Source: Bradyrhizobium sp. S69 | GTDB taxonomy: Bacteria; Pseudomonadota; Alphaproteobacteria; Rhizobiales; Xanthobacteraceae | DNA length: 64,000 bases | NCBI RefSeq assembly: GCF_009766005.1 | Contig: NZ_LMUK01000060.1 | Location: 202,247 to 266,246 of the forward strand | Direction: 5' to 3' | In this document: piece after piece, positions 44,335 to 52,994 of the stretch | Layout of the letters: the number at the start of each line of letters is the position of its first letter | How positions within the stretch are numbered: position 1 is the first letter of the stretch | Notes under the pieces: model-generated | What the model saw: the letters and a program-made list of their open reading frames with translations, nothing else | Databases searched by the model: none | Told to the model about the DNA's origin: nothing | Position numbers and translations under genes: made by a program

Positions 44335-45822
44335 CTATTCTGCCGCAACGAGCGTTGGAACAGCTGCGCCTTGGAGGGCCTCCATCATCTTTTCAGCGAG
44401 CCTTTTGGCCATAATCGGCGGAACGGCGTTCCCGATCTGCCTATATGCCGGGTTCATAGTTCCAGAAAAGCAAAAGCCGTCCGGAAAGCTTTGCAGTCTC
44501 GCTGCTTCACGCACGCTAATCACGCGAGCCTGCGCGCTGTCGTAGTGGATGTGTGAGTAGGTGTCTTTCCCGATATGCGCCAGCAGGGTACGGGATGGGG
44601 CGTCTGGACGAAGTTTCCACCACCGGTTTGGGAAATTATGGACCGGGTAGGGAGGTACCATTTTAGCGAACAGCGCCTCCCGGTCATTTTTACTGACGGG
44701 CTTGGCTAGGCGACGTTCAATTTGTTTGATTTTTTTCTCCCAGAGCTTCACCGCAGTTGCATGGGCGGCTGGGTATTCGCCGCCGCTAGGCATGTGTCGA
44801 AAGATATCTGCGTCGCGAGGAAGATAGCGAATCACGTGGTCGCGTAGTCCTTCGCCCGGGGCTTCGAAACCCTGCCATTTTCGCATCAAACGGGCGTAGG
44901 CGGTAAACTTCGTCCTCGGGCCGTACGGAATAAATTCATCGAAACGCCGTGCGCCTCTCTTAAGCTTTCCTTCGAGGTGAAGGGTGATGGAGGGGAGGTC
45001 GCCAAGCGCGTCCATGGTAGTTACCGGCCCCGGAAGCGAAGGGTTTCCGTGATCAGCCTCTACAAAGCACTGCTTCTCGAAAAGATCGATGTACTTCAGC
45101 GCCACAGCTCGAGTGCCTGCATATCCAGACGGTAGGACTAAGTGATTGGTAGCTTTTGGAAAGTGAACTTCGGTGTTTAAAGCGCGATGATAGGCGATAA
45201 GAAAAACGCGATCCCTCATCTGGGGGACGCCATGGAAGGCGGTATTTATGAGGCTGTATCGGGCAATATATCCTAGGTCGTTGAGCGCTTCCGCCACCTC
45301 AGCCATGACATTGTGGCCTCCATAATTCATAGCATCCGGAACGTTTTCCATCAGAAGTGCCAGCGGCTGAGTAGCTTCGACGAAATGCAAATAGCGAAGG
45401 TAAAGATTGCCGCGCGGATCAACTTTGAACGCACTTGGGTGGTCAGCCACATCACGAAGTTTGGCCCGCCCCACCCGCGCATAGGCTTGGCAGGGTGGAC
45501 CACCCACTACGACGTCAAAGGAATCCTCAACTGTTCCTAGAGAGAGCGCGCTGGTCAGCTCATCTGGCTCTATTTGGGTAAGGTCTCGCGGTTTCATGTG
45601 AGCCGCAAGCAATTCGGGGCTCAGCTCAGAATGAAAGTTGCGCGCGTGAGTTTCGGCGGCCGTCGGGTCGATCTCCACCGCAGCGTCGATTTGGAAGCCC
45701 GCGGAATTAAACCCGAGCGAAATTCCACCGCATCCGGAGAAAAGGTCCAGCACACGCGGTTTGTGCCCCCGCCGCAAGCGTTCAAGCTTTTTTAGAATAC
45801 TCTTCTCGGGAGGCTTTTTCAC
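44335..45822 (-). CDS. dcm: DNA (cytosine-5) methyltransferase
   Basis: This 495-aa enzyme has the ordered 5mC motifs: I VLDLFSGCGGISLGF, IV GGPPCQAYARVG with the catalytic Cys, VI MENVPDAM, VIII VPQMRDRVFLIAY, and IX-X VREAARLQSFPDGF...RQIGNAVPP. The spacer between VIII and IX (about 200 residues) is the target-recognition region; I cannot tell the site it reads. It begins with GTG and overlaps the vsr gene by 41 nt. An adjacent Vsr argues that the product makes 5mC that can deaminate to T:G mismatches. Confidence 0.93.
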   Translation of the reverse strand: MKKPPEKSILKKLERLRRGHKPRVLDLFSGCGGISLGFNSAGFQIDAAVEIDPTAAETHARNFHSELSPELLAAHMKPRDLTQIEPDELTSALSLGTVEDSFDVVVGGPPCQAYARVGRAKLRDVADHPSAFKVDPRGNLYLRYLHFVEATQPLALLMENVPDAMNYGGHNVMAEVAEALNDLGYIARYSLINTAFHGVPQMRDRVFLIAYHRALNTEVHFPKATNHLVLPSGYAGTRAVALKYIDLFEKQCFVEADHGNPSLPGPVTTMDALGDLPSITLHLEGKLKRGARRFDEFIPYGPRTKFTAYARLMRKWQGFEAPGEGLRDHVIRYLPRDADIFRHMPSGGEYPAAHATAVKLWEKKIKQIERRLAKPVSKNDREALFAKMVPPYPVHNFPNRWWKLRPDAPSRTLLAHIGKDTYSHIHYDSAQARVISVREAARLQSFPDGFCFSGTMNPAYRQIGNAVPPIMAKRLAEKMMEALQGAAVPTLVAAE

Positions 45823-46240
45823 TCCGGCGTCCCTTTCCCCGAATGAAGGATTCCAATCGGTATCTCAAAACACTAATGTCGTTCGTCTCGCATTCCCAGA
45901 TCACGAGAACGTCCCATCCACCATTCTGGAGCGCTGACAGATTCTTTCTGTCTCTGCGGACATTCCCCCTGAACTTGGTTTTCCAGAAGAGTTGATTAGA
46001 CTTCGGTATATATGCAAACTCGCAGTAGGGATGGCGATGCCAGAAGCAGCCACGAACTTCAATGACCTTGCGCCGCCCGCTCATAACGATGTCAGGCTTA
46101 CCTGGAAGTGTTCTCACGTGTAGCCGGTAACCGACCCCAAGCGAGTGTAGGGCCTTTCGAACCACGAGCTCTGGACGCGTGTTTCGTCCCTTTATTTGGG
46201 CCATATTTTGGCTTCGCTTTAGTGGACTTACCCTGTCCAA
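45782..46240 (-). CDS. vsr: Very short patch repair endonuclease
   Basis: This 152-aa nuclease nicks T:G mismatches made by 5mC deamination. The family residues are present: LPGKPDIVM with the catalytic Asp, VIEVRGCFWHRHPYC with the zinc and active-site His/Cys, and LVIWECET. The N-terminus SPLKRSQNMAQIKGRNTRPE is standard. It starts with TTG after GGAGGAGG. The 3' end overlaps the methyltransferase start by 41 nt, so vsr is translated first and coupled to dcm. The basic tail (GKGRRSEKASREEYSKKA) is longer than usual. Confidence 0.93.
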   Translation of the reverse strand: MDRVSPLKRSQNMAQIKGRNTRPELVVRKALHSLGVGYRLHVRTLPGKPDIVMSGRRKVIEVRGCFWHRHPYCEFAYIPKSNQLFWKTKFRGNVRRDRKNLSALQNGGWDVLVIWECETNDISVLRYRLESFIRGKGRRSEKASREEYSKKA

Positions 46241-46698
46241 GCCTCCTCCAACGCGCTATTTCGAAAAAACAAATCAGTTTGGAGCCTATTGCGGTTCTTT
46301 CGGTTTGTGAATGCCTACCGGAATCCTTCTTTATGGTGCGACCAAGAATTTTCCAGTTCTTTCAGCGCTTTCAAACTTCCACGATATTTCGGATTTTCCG
46401 AAATTATCCTTGACTCCTGACCCAAATCACCCTCTTATTCTCTCCCGTCCCGGCCCTCTCAGAGGGGACGTATCATGATCGTCTTGGACGTTGGGCATGG
46501 GATGCGGTGGACGCGGCGGCGTTGCGTGCCTTTGGCGCGGACGAACGGCGCCAATGCGGACGGCGAAGTCGTGTGGTCCTGACGCCCCAGATGGCAGGTG
46601 CGTCAAGTTCTCGGGAAGCTCACGCTTCCTGGGGGCGACGGTGACAAACAAGCTATGGTCTCGCCGGGGAGAGCACGAAGATAAGCCGTAAACCATTG
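46241..46698. other. Gene-free interval right of vsr
   Basis: No gene is supported. The first 170 bases are low in G+C like the island and should hold the vsr-dcm promoter. From about 46560 the sequence (GAAGTCGTGTGGTCCTGACGCC, then GACGGTGACAAACAAGC at about 46637) looks like the start of the structured element listed next. Confidence 0.45.
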
Positions 46699-46806
46699 CG
46701 CGGGGAAGGCCGGAGTGTTTCCGCTGAACCTGTATGCTCATGTGCGTTTTTTGTTTGTTGTTGCACATGAGACCGCGGGTGCAGCGCGCACCCGGTCTTC
46801 CCCGCG
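46699..46806. ncRNA. Structured, probably non-coding element (three-way junction)
   Basis: An outer stem of 15 pairs is formed by CGCGGGGAAGGCCGG (46699-46713) and CCGGTCTTCCCCGCG (46792-46806), with a single G-U pair. Inside it are two hairpins: CTCATGTGC/GCACATGAG (46737-46745 and 46763-46771) and GGGTGC/GCACCC (46777-46782 and 46788-46793; its last two bases compete with the outer stem). I recall similar sequences recurring in Bradyrhizobium genomes, unverified. The strand and function are unknown; it could be an RNA or a DNA-level repeat. Confidence 0.5.
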
Positions 46807-46938
46807 TCCCTCTTGGGATCGCGCTGCGCCCCTCTGATTTTTGGGGCGAATGAATTTGCAAAACTCGGGCGAGGGGTGTCGCGAGAATGCGGACGCATGT
46901 TCGGTCGTCATTGCGAACGAGGCCGGGATCCATCGGAA

Positions 46939-47050
46939 CCGTCATCCTGAGGTGCGAGCTCTTGCGAGCCTCGAAGGATGGTGTTCAGCGCAGTGCGTGC
47001 GGCCATCCTTCGAGGCGCGCAAGAAAGAGCGCGCACCTCAGGATGACGGC
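46939..47050. repeat. Long palindromic repeat (CGTCATCCTGAGG family), copy 5
   Basis: It begins CCGTCATCCTGAGGTGCGAG and ends GCGCACCTCAGGATGACGGC, with GAAGGATGG/CCATCCTTC inside. It is nearest in sequence to copy 2 (same GCGAGCTCTTGCGAGCCTCG stretch) and lies 43 nt from the 3' end of the cyclase gene. Confidence 0.93.
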
Positions 47051-47093
47051 CGAGAAAGCTTCACAGGCTCGAAATCCGGGACGGCGAAAGTGC

Positions 47094-49574
47094 TCACGGC
47101 TGCTTGCGCCGCCGCGCCGCCGGCGCGGCATCCACGACGTTATCGACTTCCTCGCGCCAGCTCAGGATCTCGGCGGCGAGGACGGGATGATTGAATCCCT
47201 TCAGATTGAGATCGTCGATCGGGCGGCCTTCGACCCATTGCTCGACCATGCCAAAGACTCTGCGGCCGACCACGATCTGGTTGGCCTTGGCTTCGTCGCA
47301 CAGCCGCGAGGCGAGGTTGGTGACGCTGCCGATCGCGGCGTATTCCAGCCGCTGCTCGAAGCCGATCTGGCCGAGCGTCGCGTAGCCGAGCGCGATGCCG
47401 ATGCCGAAGCCGAGATTGTGGCCGCGGTTGCGCCACTTCTCGGTCAGCGCGCCGATGGTGTCGCGCATCTCCACCGACATCTTCACCGCGCGCTTGACAT
47501 GATCCTCGAATTGTATCGGCGCGTTGAACAGGATCATCACGCCGTCGCCGGCATAGCGGTCGAGCGTGCCCTCATAGCGGAAGATCAATTCGCCGAGCGC
47601 CGCGTGATATTCCCGCAGCACGTTCATCGCCTCTTCCGGCTCGGTCTGCTCGGTGAACGCCGTAAAGCCGCGCAGGTCACAAAACACCACGGTGACTTCG
47701 CGGCGGTGGCTGTCGAGCAGGCCTTCGTGGCCGTCGCCCGACGCGATCAGTTGCGCGACTTGAGGCGCCAAAAAGCGTTCGAGCCGACGAATCCGCTCGA
47801 TCTCGCCGAGTTGCGTCTCGACCCGCTCCTCCAGCGACTTGTTCCAATCCTTCAGCTGGTCGGTCTGCTCCTGCAGCTTGTCGGCCTGCTCGCGCACGGT
47901 GGCATGCGCGGTCGCCAACTCGCGGCCCTTGGCATCCACTTCGGTGAACAGCCGCGCGTTGCGCATCGCCAGCACCGATTGATGCGCGAAGGTTCGCATC
48001 AGCCCGATCAGATTGGGCGAGAATGCGCCAATGTTCTGTCGCAACACCACCAGCGATCCCAGCACGCCCTGCTTGTCGACCAGCGGCACCACCAGCACCG
48101 AATGGAAGCCGGCGGAGATCGCGAGGTCGCGCAAAATGTGATCGCTGGCGTCGGCCAGATCGGCAATCGCGATCGGCTCGCCCTTGCTGGCGGCTTCGCC
48201 GAGCACGCTCTTGTCCTGGTCGATCGCGAGATGATCGCCGGGCGCTGCCTTGTCGATGCCGATCGATTCGGCGAGGTTGAAGCAGTGGTTGGCCGCGTCA
48301 TAGCCGTAGATCAGCACCGAATCGGCATGGGTGATTTCGAGCGCGCGCGCCGCCACCGTCGGCAGCACCGCGTTGAGATCGAGCGAGGACGACACCGCGC
48401 GGCCGACCTCTTCGAGCACCTTCAATTCGTTGATCGACTGCGCGAGATCTCGGGTGCGCTCCTCCACCTTGGCCTCGAGGCCCGAATAGGTCTCGGCGAG
48501 CTGCCCGGCCATGCTGTTGAACTGGCTCGCGAGTTCTTCCAACTCGTCGGCGGTGTGGACGTCGATGCGGTGGCTGAAATCGCCGGCGCCGAGCCGCCGC
48601 GCGCCGCTGCTCAACGCCGTGATCGGGATCAGCATGCGTCGTGCCAGCAGCGTGCCGGCCAGGATCGCGACCGCGAGCCCAAGCGCGATCAGCAACGCGA
48701 TGCGCACCAGCTGGTCGCGGATCGGCGCCAGCGCCTGCGCGGTCGGCTGCTCGAAAAACACCGTCCAGCCGAGTTTGGGGACAGCGGCTGCCGCGGTCAG
48801 CACCGAATGGCCCTCGGAATCGGTGCCGGAGGCCAGCGGCGCGCTGTCCGGCGTCATCAGGGCTGCGACCTGCGGCAGCGTCGACAGATCCGCGCCGATC
48901 TCGGGGCCTCGCGCCGACGTCGCGAGCACCTTGCCGCTGGAATCCGTCACATAGGCGAAGGTGGCCTTGCCGACCTGGGCGTCGCCGAGCAAATCCGACA
49001 GGATGCCAAGGTCGATATCGGCCACGGTGACGCCGGCGTTGAAGCCGGAATGCGATACCGAGATCGACATATAAGGCTGCGAGCCCCTGAAATCCGCCGG
49101 CGCGTAATTGACGCCGCGCTCGACGGTCTGGCTAAAGCGCATGTCGCGGGAAAAATCCGCGCCGCCATTGACCTGGATATTGGTGCGCGACAGCCGCAGC
49201 AATTCGCGGCCCTGGCCGCTCACCAGCGAGAGCTGGCTGACGGCGGGGACGCCGTTGAGCAGTTGCGCATAGTCGTTGCGGTGTTTCTCCAGCGTGTCGG
49301 CGCTGGCGCGGGTCACCCAGCTGATCTGCCGTTCGAGATCGGAGATCGATTGCTCGATCCGCTTGGCGGTCGCCTCGGCCTTCTCCGACATCGCGTCGGT
49401 CAGCGTGGTCTTGGTGGCGCGGTAGCTGATCCAGGTCTCGAACGCGCCGTTGACCGCGAGCACGAACACGACGAGGCCCACCAATGCGAGGACGTATTTG
49501 GCGAACAGGCCCTGGAACAGGCCCGCAAACGAGCCTCGACCGCCAAACCGGATATTGTCCCTGACCCCGCTCAT
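47094..49574 (-). CDS. Membrane class III nucleotidyl cyclase with Cache, HAMP and GAF domains
   Basis: This 826-aa sensor has a membrane helix (about 25-45), a periplasmic Cache-like domain (about 50-285), a second helix, HAMP, a GAF domain (about 385-540), a coiled coil, and a C-terminal CYCc domain. Metal-binding Asp residues are D633 (VFCDLRGFT) and D677 (YAGDGVM); the transition-state Asn and Arg are N753 and R757 (NLASRL). The substrate-selecting pair is unusual: Arg673 replaces Lys, and Ser750 replaces Asp/Thr. It may make cAMP, but this is not certain. A Crp gene lies 2.7 kb away. Confidence 0.88.
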   Translation of the reverse strand: MSGVRDNIRFGGRGSFAGLFQGLFAKYVLALVGLVVFVLAVNGAFETWISYRATKTTLTDAMSEKAEATAKRIEQSISDLERQISWVTRASADTLEKHRNDYAQLLNGVPAVSQLSLVSGQGRELLRLSRTNIQVNGGADFSRDMRFSQTVERGVNYAPADFRGSQPYMSISVSHSGFNAGVTVADIDLGILSDLLGDAQVGKATFAYVTDSSGKVLATSARGPEIGADLSTLPQVAALMTPDSAPLASGTDSEGHSVLTAAAAVPKLGWTVFFEQPTAQALAPIRDQLVRIALLIALGLAVAILAGTLLARRMLIPITALSSGARRLGAGDFSHRIDVHTADELEELASQFNSMAGQLAETYSGLEAKVEERTRDLAQSINELKVLEEVGRAVSSSLDLNAVLPTVAARALEITHADSVLIYGYDAANHCFNLAESIGIDKAAPGDHLAIDQDKSVLGEAASKGEPIAIADLADASDHILRDLAISAGFHSVLVVPLVDKQGVLGSLVVLRQNIGAFSPNLIGLMRTFAHQSVLAMRNARLFTEVDAKGRELATAHATVREQADKLQEQTDQLKDWNKSLEERVETQLGEIERIRRLERFLAPQVAQLIASGDGHEGLLDSHRREVTVVFCDLRGFTAFTEQTEPEEAMNVLREYHAALGELIFRYEGTLDRYAGDGVMILFNAPIQFEDHVKRAVKMSVEMRDTIGALTEKWRNRGHNLGFGIGIALGYATLGQIGFEQRLEYAAIGSVTNLASRLCDEAKANQIVVGRRVFGMVEQWVEGRPIDDLNLKGFNHPVLAAEILSWREEVDNVVDAAPAARRRKQP

Positions 49575-49740
49575 CCCAATCCTCGGCGGCAGCGCCCCGC
49601 AATGGGCGCCGCGTTCACGGCCGTGCCGGCCATGATTAGTCTAACATATTACATCCCTAGCATATGTGAGGTGGCCCGGCCGGAGCTCGGCATGGTTAGC
49701 CCGGACGGCGCGCAAATGGCGGGCCGCGTCGCGTGCAGCT

Positions 49741-49920
49741 ACCCCCACCCCCGACCCCTCCCCGCAAGGGGGAGGGGAGCGATAGAACTGCGTCACTGGG
49801 TGTGGAGTGAGAGAAGCAAGCAGTCAGATTTCACGGCGGTGGACATCAAGAGGGAGAACACGCCGCTAGGCACGGCGCACTTCTCCCCTCCCCCTTGCGG
49901 GGAGGGGTCGGGGGTGGGGG
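49741..49920. repeat. Inverted repeat with CCCCCACCCCCGACCCCTCCCC arms
   Basis: Two purine/pyrimidine-biased arms of about 40 bases (ACCCCCACCCCCGACCCC...GGGGAGG and its reverse complement) lie 100 bases apart. Each arm has its own hairpin around CCGCAAGG or CCTTGCGG. The rest of the 378-nt gap shows no gene. Confidence 0.92.
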
Positions 49921-49952
49921 TCAACCAGGGAAACCCAATGATCAGGCCAAAC

Positions 49953-52076
49953 TCAGCGGTTGAACAACTGCCGCAGCACGTCGTTCATTGGCTGACTCTC
50001 CTGGGCCGGCTGCGCGGTCGGATCGCTCTGCGCCGGTGTCGGGGCGGGCGAGGTCGATGGGGCTGCCGCGGCGGGCGTTCCCGGCACCGAAAGCGCGCGG
50101 CTTTGGCCGGGAACGCGGCCTTGAACATTGCCTTGGGTACCGCCTTGCCCGATGCCCTGCTGGATCAGATTGCCGATGGTCTTGCCGAGATCGCCGCCGA
50201 GCGGCTCGGACGCGCCGCCGGTGCCGCCGGTGCCACTCTGGCCCAACAGGCCGCTCAGCGGGTTGCTTCCGGTGGCGTTGCCCGTCTGATTGTCCACCTT
50301 GGCAGTTCCGCCCGCGGCGTTGCCGCCCAACAGATTGCCGCCCAATCCGCCGAGCGCGCCGTTCGGCCCGAACAGGCCCTTGCCCATGTCCTTGAGCTTG
50401 GCATAGGCCGCATCCGGATTGTCGAGGATGCCGGCCATATCCGGATAGATCCGCGGGCTGGCCCACGGGCCGTCGATCACCACCGGGATGCCGAGCCCGA
50501 CCGGATCGGAGGTGCGGCCCTGGCCTTGCGTGGTCATCACGAGCTTCGGTTCGGTCCGCAACGCCAGTGTCTTCTCGCCGAGGTCGATGGTCCCGGACCC
50601 GGTCACGCGCACCAGCGGGCCCACCAAATTGAGATCGGTCGAGGTGGCCTTGCCCTTCTCGATCCGGAACGAGGCCGAGAGCTGGCTGAGGTCGGTGGTC
50701 TGTTCGTTGCTCTGCTGCCATCCCGACAGAGTGCCGGAGGTCAGCGAGCGGATCATTTGGGCGACGTTGATGCCGCGGATTGCGCCGTCCTGGAACACCG
50801 TGAACACCGTGCCATCGAGGTTGGACATGATGGCGCGCTGGCTGGCGCCTGAGGATTGTAGCGACAGCTTGGCCTGCAGCTTGCCGTCGAGCCTATCGAA
50901 ATCGGCCACGCTTTGCAGCAGCGGCAAGGCGCGGACCCCGGCCAAGTCGCTGCGCAACGCGTAAGCCGGCACCGCCGGCGAGGCATCGACGATCAGATCG
51001 GCATTGGCTTGGCCGCCATAGGCGCCGAGATTGGCGAGCCGGCATTTCAGCACGCCGCTGGCCAGCGTGGCGTCGATCGCGACCGGCGCGATATGGCTGT
51101 CGCCGATATTGATTTCGGCGGCGGAAATCTTCGCCTGCAAGTCGACATAGTTCAATCCGCCGAGGTCGATCGGAACATTGCTCCATGGCTGCGGCGTCGA
51201 TCCGGCGTTGCCCTTGGACATCGCGACATCGAACCGCTGGAAGTCGAGGTCGAGTTTGACCAGCGGCTTGCTCGCGATATCGACCGAGGCCCAGCCGTTG
51301 AACGCGGCGTCACCGAGCGCGCCGGTGAGGCCGTTGATCATCACGACCGTGCCGTTGAGCCGGATCTCGGCCTTGGCCGACAGCGGGTTCTTCAGCAGAT
51401 CGGGCGCTTCGACCATCAAATCGACCGGGATCGTCTGCCGTTCGAGCGGTGGCGCCGGCGGCGTCACCTTGATGACGAATTTGAGCGGATGCTCGCTGGC
51501 GCGCGCGCTACCGGTGGCCCGGATGTTTCGATCGTCGCCGATAGTGGCTTTGGCGTTGATGCCGTCGATGCGGTTGGTCACGCGATCGCGCAGGTTGGAG
51601 AAAACGATCGCGCCATCGGTGACCGTCACGCGCCCGATTCTGACCGTGTTCTGCTTGGCTTCGGCTTCCGTGGAGGTCACCACGCCCCGCGGCGGCGAAT
51701 TGCGCGGCACGGTGCGTTCGCGCAGCAACGGGACGGTCAGGACCGGACGGTCGATGACGAGTTCGGTGACTTCGGGGGCGCCCGACCACAGGCTCGCGAG
51801 CTTGATGTTGGCCTCGATGCTGCCGACGGTCAGCTGGTCGCTGCTGTCGCGGTCCTTTGGATCTTGCAGCGTGACGTCGTCCAGCGTCACGTTCAACGAC
51901 GGCCAGAGGCCGATTTTGGTCGAGCCCGCGATCGTCAGCCGGTATCCGGTCTCGCGCTCGACCCGCGCCTGGATCGCGGAGGTCAGGAAGCTGGAGGGAA
52001 TCCCGACGACCAGCACGAGGCCCGCGACCACGATGATGGCGGCAATGGCGGCTCCGGCGATTTTCAGTGGCTTCAT
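49953..52076 (-). CDS. asmA: AsmA family protein
   Basis: This 707-aa protein has an N-terminal anchor helix (about 5-28), then an AsmA-type domain with SFLTSAIQARVERETGYRLT and LWPSLNVTLDDVTLQDP. The C-terminal AsmA region has FRIEKGKATSTDLNLVGP and VRVTGSGTIDLGEKTL. These proteins sit in the inner membrane facing the periplasm and are thought to move lipids toward the outer membrane. The last 130 residues are rich in Gly, Pro, Gln and Ser and look disordered. It is monocistronic and divergent from the crp gene. Confidence 0.9.
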   Translation of the reverse strand: MKPLKIAGAAIAAIIVVAGLVLVVGIPSSFLTSAIQARVERETGYRLTIAGSTKIGLWPSLNVTLDDVTLQDPKDRDSSDQLTVGSIEANIKLASLWSGAPEVTELVIDRPVLTVPLLRERTVPRNSPPRGVVTSTEAEAKQNTVRIGRVTVTDGAIVFSNLRDRVTNRIDGINAKATIGDDRNIRATGSARASEHPLKFVIKVTPPAPPLERQTIPVDLMVEAPDLLKNPLSAKAEIRLNGTVVMINGLTGALGDAAFNGWASVDIASKPLVKLDLDFQRFDVAMSKGNAGSTPQPWSNVPIDLGGLNYVDLQAKISAAEINIGDSHIAPVAIDATLASGVLKCRLANLGAYGGQANADLIVDASPAVPAYALRSDLAGVRALPLLQSVADFDRLDGKLQAKLSLQSSGASQRAIMSNLDGTVFTVFQDGAIRGINVAQMIRSLTSGTLSGWQQSNEQTTDLSQLSASFRIEKGKATSTDLNLVGPLVRVTGSGTIDLGEKTLALRTEPKLVMTTQGQGRTSDPVGLGIPVVIDGPWASPRIYPDMAGILDNPDAAYAKLKDMGKGLFGPNGALGGLGGNLLGGNAAGGTAKVDNQTGNATGSNPLSGLLGQSGTGGTGGASEPLGGDLGKTIGNLIQQGIGQGGTQGNVQGRVPGQSRALSVPGTPAAAAPSTSPAPTPAQSDPTAQPAQESQPMNDVLRQLFNR

Positions 52077-52213
52077 GATGCTATTCCAACCCAGGCAAAC
52101 AGCGTCTCTCCGGCCGCATCATGCTCCGACGCGGCCGATGGCCTGAGCTTATCCCGGAAAGGGCAGACCGCTCAAAGGAGGGTCGAAAATAATCCGGAGT
52201 TGCTGCAAAGTTC

Positions 52214-52229
52214 TGTGACCTATGACACA
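52214..52229. promoter_or_regulatory. Imperfect Crp-like site TGTGACCTATGACACA
   Basis: The left half is perfect (TGTGA); the right half is ACACA in place of TCACA. It lies 67 nt upstream of the crp gene and could mean autoregulation. It is 138 nt upstream of the divergent asmA gene. Confidence 0.45.
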
Positions 52230-52295
52230 CTTCGAGAGACACATTGTTTGATACGCCTATTTTGAAGCGCTGGCAGGTATTGTGAAGGTATTGCA

Positions 52296-52970
52296 ATGAG
52301 CAAACAGACTGAATTTGCGGTCATTCTGAAGATGAATCCGATGTTCGCGGATCTTGGCGCCGACGAACTGCAGCGGATATCGGGTCTTTGCCACACCCAG
52401 CAACTTGGTCTCGGCGAGGTGTTGTTCCAGAAGGGCGATGCCGGCGACGCCCTGTTCGGGATCCGCCGCGGCCAGATCCGGATCGAGACCGGCGCCTCCG
52501 ACGGCAGCCGGCTGACACTGAATTTCATGGGCCCGGGCGATCTGTTTGGCGAGGTCGCGGTGCTCGACGGCGAGAGCCGCACCGCAGATGCGATGGCCGG
52601 CGAGCCGTCGGAACTGTTCGTGCTGCGGCGGCAGGATTTTCTGGCCTTCCTCGAACGCGAGCCCAAGGTCGCGATCAAGATCATCCAGCTCTTGTGCCAG
52701 CGGATCCGCTGGCAGAGCGAGCGGATGGAGGAATCGGTGCTGCAGCCGCTGCCGGTTCGGCTCGCGCGACGGCTCTGCGCGCTGGCCTCCGATTTCGGTT
52801 CCGAAGTGCACATCTCGCAGGAACAGCTCGGCGTCTTCGTCGGCGCCGCGCGTGAAAGCGTCAACCGTCAATTGCAGCTCTGGCGCAGGGACGGCATCCT
52901 CGATTTGCAGCGCGGCCGGATTTTACTGCAGAACCTCACCAAGCTGACCGCGTTGGCGCGGAACGAGTAG
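52296..52970 (+). CDS. Crp-type transcriptional regulator with cAMP-pocket residues
   Basis: This 224-aa regulator has a cyclic-nucleotide-binding roll with G85-E86 and R95-T96 (LFGEVAVLDGESRTADA), matching the Gly-Glu and Arg-Ser that hold cAMP in E. coli Crp; S141 matches Ser128 of the C-helix. The recognition helix AARESVNRQ has R186, E187 and R191 in the same spacing as Arg180, Glu181 and Arg185 of E. coli Crp, which read TGTGA. I therefore predict TGTGA-N6-TCACA targets, and such sites occur in this window. It stands alone between asmA and the RND operon. Confidence 0.9.
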   Translation: MSKQTEFAVILKMNPMFADLGADELQRISGLCHTQQLGLGEVLFQKGDAGDALFGIRRGQIRIETGASDGSRLTLNFMGPGDLFGEVAVLDGESRTADAMAGEPSELFVLRRQDFLAFLEREPKVAIKIIQLLCQRIRWQSERMEESVLQPLPVRLARRLCALASDFGSEVHISQEQLGVFVGAARESVNRQLQLWRRDGILDLQRGRILLQNLTKLTALARNE

Positions 52971-52994
52971 GGCGCGGGCGCGAGCCTGCTACTT

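Noticed and set aside
40734..46440. Prophage or integrative element
   Set aside because: No integrase, structural gene, tRNA or flanking attachment-type direct repeat could be seen; the island call rests on base composition and gene content only.
15330..47050. CRISPR-like array from the repeated palindromes
   Set aside because: The copies are dispersed by kilobases, lack regular spacers and no cas genes are present.
46887..50852. A very long rightward open frame (over 1300 codons) opposite the cyclase and AsmA genes
   Set aside because: It is the antisense shadow of two well-supported genes in high-G+C DNA and includes a palindromic repeat; the translation is low-complexity Arg/His/Gln-rich. 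The same applies to long frames opposite the hybrid kinase (15535-18078), the ABC genes (27531-30299) and the MBOAT gene (24374-26257).
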